64,000 nt of DNA from Zeus faber. Lineage: Eukaryota; Chordata; Actinopteri; Zeiformes; Zeidae. The stretch is taken from positions 30,819,766-30,883,765 of the forward strand of contig OY482862.1 of assembly GCA_960531495.1 (NCBI GenBank), written 5' to 3'. This document shows, piece by piece, positions 49,631 to 55,100 of this stretch. The notes beneath the pieces were generated by a model that was not told the origin of the DNA, did not search any database, and saw only the letters and a list, made by a program, of their open reading frames with translations. A program made the position numbers and the translations under genes. How positions within the stretch are numbered: the first letter of the stretch is position 1; each line of letters begins with the position of its first letter.

Positions 49631-50442
49631 TGGTATTATGAGTTGAAAACATGTTTTTAAATCCCCTGTGGCCAGACCTTGACCTGTGGCCAAATGGAAA
49701 CATGGCTCTCCACATGGTGACACCCCCTTGTGGCCCTGCCAGGTATTGTCCATAGAGAAGGCGGAGAGCACCAACCTCCTCCCGAACCCTGTGATCGTGA
49801 GCGTGCGCAGTAAGAAAGCCTTCCAGCTCATCGAGCTGCAGGAGCGGGACCTCCTGGTTCACAGCCTCAACTCCAAACTGAGGGACCTGCAGTGGAAGAG
49901 CTCCGTACTATGCAGCAAGCCCAGCAAGAGGGCCCAAGTAGGTGGAGCAGGAGAACCAGAGCTTGGTGGGGGCCTGGTAGGTGGAGCGGGAGAACCAGAG
50001 CTCCGTGAGGGCCTGGTAGGTGGAGCAGATCCTGTCCTGGTTCCTCGGTATGTGACAGTACTGTGCTGGTTGGTGTTCCCGCAGAGCTTGACAACGCCCT
50101 ACTACACCTTCTACTACGACACCTGCTCGGATGGCGAGGAGGTGGAGGAGCAGGTTCTCCGCAACACCGTCAACACAGAGGCCCTGATGATCGCTTTCAA
50201 CCACACCCTCCCTGGAGACCACGGCCACAGCAGCAAGGTGCAGACCCCCACCCAATGCAGCAGCGTCTGTCTGGATGTGTGTAGACGTTTTGTTCTGTGT
50301 GTTACAGAAGGTGGAGCTGTGGGAGAAGCATTTCTCCGAGTTTGGACGAGGAGTTCACATGTTCCGCACGGAGGAGACCCACAAGCTGGTTGCCATGGGG
50401 ATCCCCGAGTCGCTGCGAGGAGAGCTGTGGATGAGCTTCTCT

Positions 50443-50501
<59 letters not shown>

Positions 50502-52062
50502 TTATTCCCTGTGGAGCTGTCGCCATCCTCCTGCAAAGCATGCTGGGAAGGAGGGGGCTCCCCTTCACCGCTCACTGTGCGTGTGTGTCTTCCGTGGTGG
50601 TGCTTGCGTAAGCATTAGCAGATGAAGAAGTGACTTGGTGTTGTTGTCTCCAGACGCCTGCTCGGACCTGGCCTCGCACCCGGGCTACTACCCTGCTCTG
50701 GTGCAGAGGTCCATGGGCCTCAGCAGCCTGGCCACCGAGGAGATCGAGCGGGACCTGCACCGCTCGCTGCCGGACCACCCGGCCTTCCAGAACCCCAAGG
50801 GCATCGCAGCGCTCAGGAGGGTCCTCACCGCCTACGCCCACCGCAACCCAAAGATAGGATACTGCCAGGTTAACACCCTGACCTCTGACCTCTCCCTTTA
50901 GTCCATGAACACCCTGACATCTGACCTCTCTCTCTAGTCCATGAACACCCTGACCTCTGGCCCCTCTGTCTAGTCCATGAACACCCTGACCTCTGACCTC
51001 TCTCTTTAGTCCATGAACATTGTGGCCTCGGTGCTGCTGCTCTACTCTAGGGAGGAGGAGGCCTTCTGGTTGCTGGTGGCCGTGTGCGAGCGGATGCTGC
51101 CAAACTACTTCAACCGCAGAGTCATAGGTGAGAGGTCAGGGGTCAAACTAGGTATAGCAGCTAAGTAGTGCATATAGAAATATGGGCAACTGGCCCATGT
51201 CACATCAAGGTCGACATTAAGCTTTTGCTGTTCTTCTGACCCCTGGTCTCTCCCTGACCCCTGGTCCCTCCCTGTCCCTTGGTCGCTCTATGACCCCTGG
51301 TCTCTCCCTGACCCCTGCTCTCTCCCTGACCCCTGGTCCCTCCCTGTCCCTTGGTCCCTCCCTGTCCCTTGGTTCCTCCCTGTCCCTTGGTTCCTCCCTG
51401 TCCCTTGGTCTCTCCCTGACCCCTGGCCCCTCCCTGTCCCTTGGTCCCTCCCTGTCCCTTGGTCCCTCCCTGTCCCTTGGTTCCTCCCTGTCCCTTGGTC
51501 TCTCCCTGACCCCTGGCCCCTCCCTGTCCCTCGGTCCCTCCCTGTCCCTTGGTCCCTCCCCGACCCCTGGTCCCTCCCCAACCCCTGGTCCCTCCTTGAC
51601 CTCTGTACCCTCCCTGAGCCCTGGTCCCTCCCTGTCCTTTGGTCCCTTCCTGTCCCATGGTCCCTCCCTGTCCCCTGGTCCCTCCCTGTCCCTTGGTCCC
51701 TCCCTGACCCCGGATTCCTGCAGGAGCCCAGGTGGACCAATCTGTGTTTGAAGAGCTGATCCGGGAGCGTCTTCCGGAGTTGGCGGAGCACTTTGTGGAC
51801 CTGTCCCCGTTGTCCTCTGTGTCCTTGTCCTGGTTCCTGACCCTGTTCCTCAGCGCGCTGCCGTTCCCCAGCGCCGTCCTGGTCCTGGACTGCTTCTTCC
51901 TGCACGGCGTCCAGACTGTCTTCCAGCTGGGCCTCGCCGTGCTCCAGGCCAACACCACGCAGCTCTGCACCAGCACAGATGACGGCCAGGCACTGATGGT
52001 CCTCACAAGGTCAGAGGTCACCTGAGGTCGTCTGCTATGTGTCACATACACTGCCTTGTTCT

Positions 52063-52130
<68 letters not shown>

Positions 52131-55100
52131 CTTCCTGGAGCAGGTGAGCAGTGAAGGGGATCCCCCTCCTTCCCAGCATGCTTTGCAGGAGGACCGCGAT
52201 GGCAACAGCTCCACAGGGAACACGGACATTACTCAACTCATCACACACTCCCACGAGGTAACCCCAGGCACACATGCACACATGCTGACACCCATCATGG
52301 AACTTAGGACTGGTTTTAAGGAGGTCTGTCTGTCTGTCTGTCTCTCTGTCTATCTGTCTGTCTGTCTGTCTGTCCGTCCAGAGGTTTGAGCTGACAGTGA
52401 GACAGCTGGAGAGACTGAGGTGTCGCCACAGAATCCAAGTTCTACAGAGCCACGAGGACACGAGCAAGGAGAACACAGTGAGACCTCCTGTCTGTCTGTC
52501 CCTCTGTCTGTCTGTCCGTCTCTCTTATCCGTAATTTGAAATATTTTATCCTTGTCTCCGCCCCCCCAGTTGAGGGTCGTGACCCCGGAGGTTTCCATCC
52601 CTCCAGAACAACTTTCCAATGTCTACAACCTCTTCAAGGTATGCTCACGGTCTCCTAGCTCCTAGCCTGTCTCCTAGCTCCTTGCCTGTCTCCTAGCTCC
52701 TTGCCTGTCTCCTAGCTCCTAGCCTGTCTCCTAGCTCCTAGCCTGTCCTACCTGTCCAGACAGAGCACTTCATCAGTCTGTACTGGGGGGACGGCTCGGC
52801 GCTGGCCCTGCGGCACCACGACCCGGGACGTCCCTACGTGGACCAGTACCGGGTGGACCGGGTCCAGTTCCAGAGCCTGTATGGCCTGCTGGCCCCCTGG
52901 CAGGGTGGACCCCGCTGCAGCGATGCCCTGGCACAGCAGAGCTTCACCCTGCTGGACCAGGACCAGGACAGACTGGTCAGCTTCAGGGAGTTTGCATGCT
53001 GGCTGGGTGAGGACACTACTAGTAGTACTACTACTGCTAGTAATTATATAATAATAATACTACAACTACTACTTGTATAACAATAATGCTGTTGTTGTAA
53101 CTCTAGTACCTTGACTATGATTACTCTCAGTAGTAGTAATAGTACTACTGCTCCTGATGACACTGATGGAGTATTGATCACTAGGAGTATTGATTACTAG
53201 CAGTATTGATCACTAGGCGTAGAAACTGAGTAGCTTTATTCCTGTTTATCTGTTTATCTCTTCAGCATCAGACACAGAATCAAACTCAGGTCTGTACACA
53301 AACTTTCTTTCTGGTAAAAGGAGTTTTTAGTCAAACCTTTAATTAGAAAAATCATCTTTAACTCAGTGTTTCCTGCACGAGACAAAGAAAAATGGACGCT
53401 GTAATTGGTGCCGAACCGCACTGGTGGATAGCGAGTCATGTGAAGTTGGTCACTTCCTGTGCTGTTGACTTGGAGTGAACATCTAGGTCATCTGTCTCTT
53501 CTGTCCATCAGACACTCTGTACTGTGAAGATCTGAACCAGAAGCTCCGGCTCCTGTACTCCCTGCACCTCCCCCCGGGTAGGAGGACCTGCTGACATCAT
53601 CACATCACATCGCATCTCATTGCACCTCACCGCACCTCACCTCACCGCACCTCACCACACCTCACTGCACCTCACCGCACCTCACCGCACCGCAGCCCAC
53701 CTCACCGCACCTCACCGCACTTCACCCCACCTCACTGCACTGCAGCGCACCTCACCGCACCTCACCGCACCGCACCGCAGCGCACCTCACCTCACCTCAC
53801 CTCACCGCACCTCACCGCACCGCAGCCCACCTCACCGCATCTCACCGCACTTCACCCCACCTCACTGCACTGCAGCGCACCTCACCGCACCGCAGCGCAG
53901 CGCACCTCACCTCACCTCACCTCACCGCTCACCGCACAGCACCACTACTTTGAGACATTTAATCTCTAAGTAAATGTGTGTGTCCAGCTCTCACTGAGGA
54001 TGAGGAGGACGTGATGAAGAGTGCTCTGCTGTCCACCAGCCGTCCTCTCCAGGTGGACGCATCCCTCCAACGTATTTCCTGTTTCTCTATGTTCCAACAC
54101 ATAACATCATCATGTTGTAGTAGTTGTTATGAATATCCAACACATTGTGTAATAACCCTGTGCAGGTGCTCCAGGCGAGGGCACGGACTACGAGCAGCAG
54201 CTGCAGCAGATGCTTAAGGAGGTGGAGAAGGAGGTGGAGAAGCCTCTGCCACTGATGAGCCAGGTACGACACCAGGAGGAGACTCCATGTGCTGCACAGC
54301 CTGCCCCTTCCACCAGGTCCCTGAGCCAGGCTGAGAGTTACTGTCTCTGCTCTAGTTACTGTCTCTGCTCTAGTTGGTGTCTCTGCTCTAGTTACTGTCT
54401 CTGCTCTAGTTACTGTCTCTGCTCTAGTTACTGTCTCTGCTCTAGTTAGTCTCTCTGCTCTTGTTGGTGTCTCTGCTCTAGTTAGTGTCTCTGCTCTAGT
54501 TGGTGTCTCTGCTCTAGTTAGTGTCTCTGCTCTAGTTGGTGTCTCTGCTCTAGTTAGGATCTCTGCTCTAGTTGGTGTCTCTGCTCTGGTTGGGGTCTCT
54601 GCTCTAGTTACTGTCTCTGCTCTAGTTGGTGTCTCTGCTCTAGTTAGTCTCTCTGCTCTAGTTGGTGTCTCTGCTCTAGTTGGTGTCTCTGCTCTAGTTA
54701 GTGTCTCTGCTCTAGTTAGTCTCTCTGCTCTAGTTGGTGTCTCTGCTCTAGTTGGTGTCTCTGCTCTAGTTACTGTCTCTGCTCTAGTTACTGTCTCTGC
54801 TATAGTTAATGTCTCTGCTCTAGTTAGTCTCTCTGCTCTAGTTGGTGTCTCTGCTCTAGTTGGTGTCTCTGCTCTAGTTAGTGTCTCTGCTCTAGTTGGT
54901 GTCTCTGCTCTAGTTAGTGTCTCTGCTCTAGTTGGTGTCTCTGCTCTAGTTGGTGTCCCTGCTCTAGTTGGTGTCTTTGCTCTTCTTAGTCTCTCTGCTC
55001 TAGTTGGTCTCTCTGCTCTAGGTGTCTCTGCTCTAGTTGGTGTCTCTGCTCTAGTTAGTCTCTGCTCTAGCTGCCCTAGTTGGTGTCTCTGCTCTAGTTA

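Noticed and set aside
51200..52051. 283-codon - strand frame rich in GQGGTKGQ
   Set aside because: Antisense reading of the intron 11 minisatellite and exon 12.
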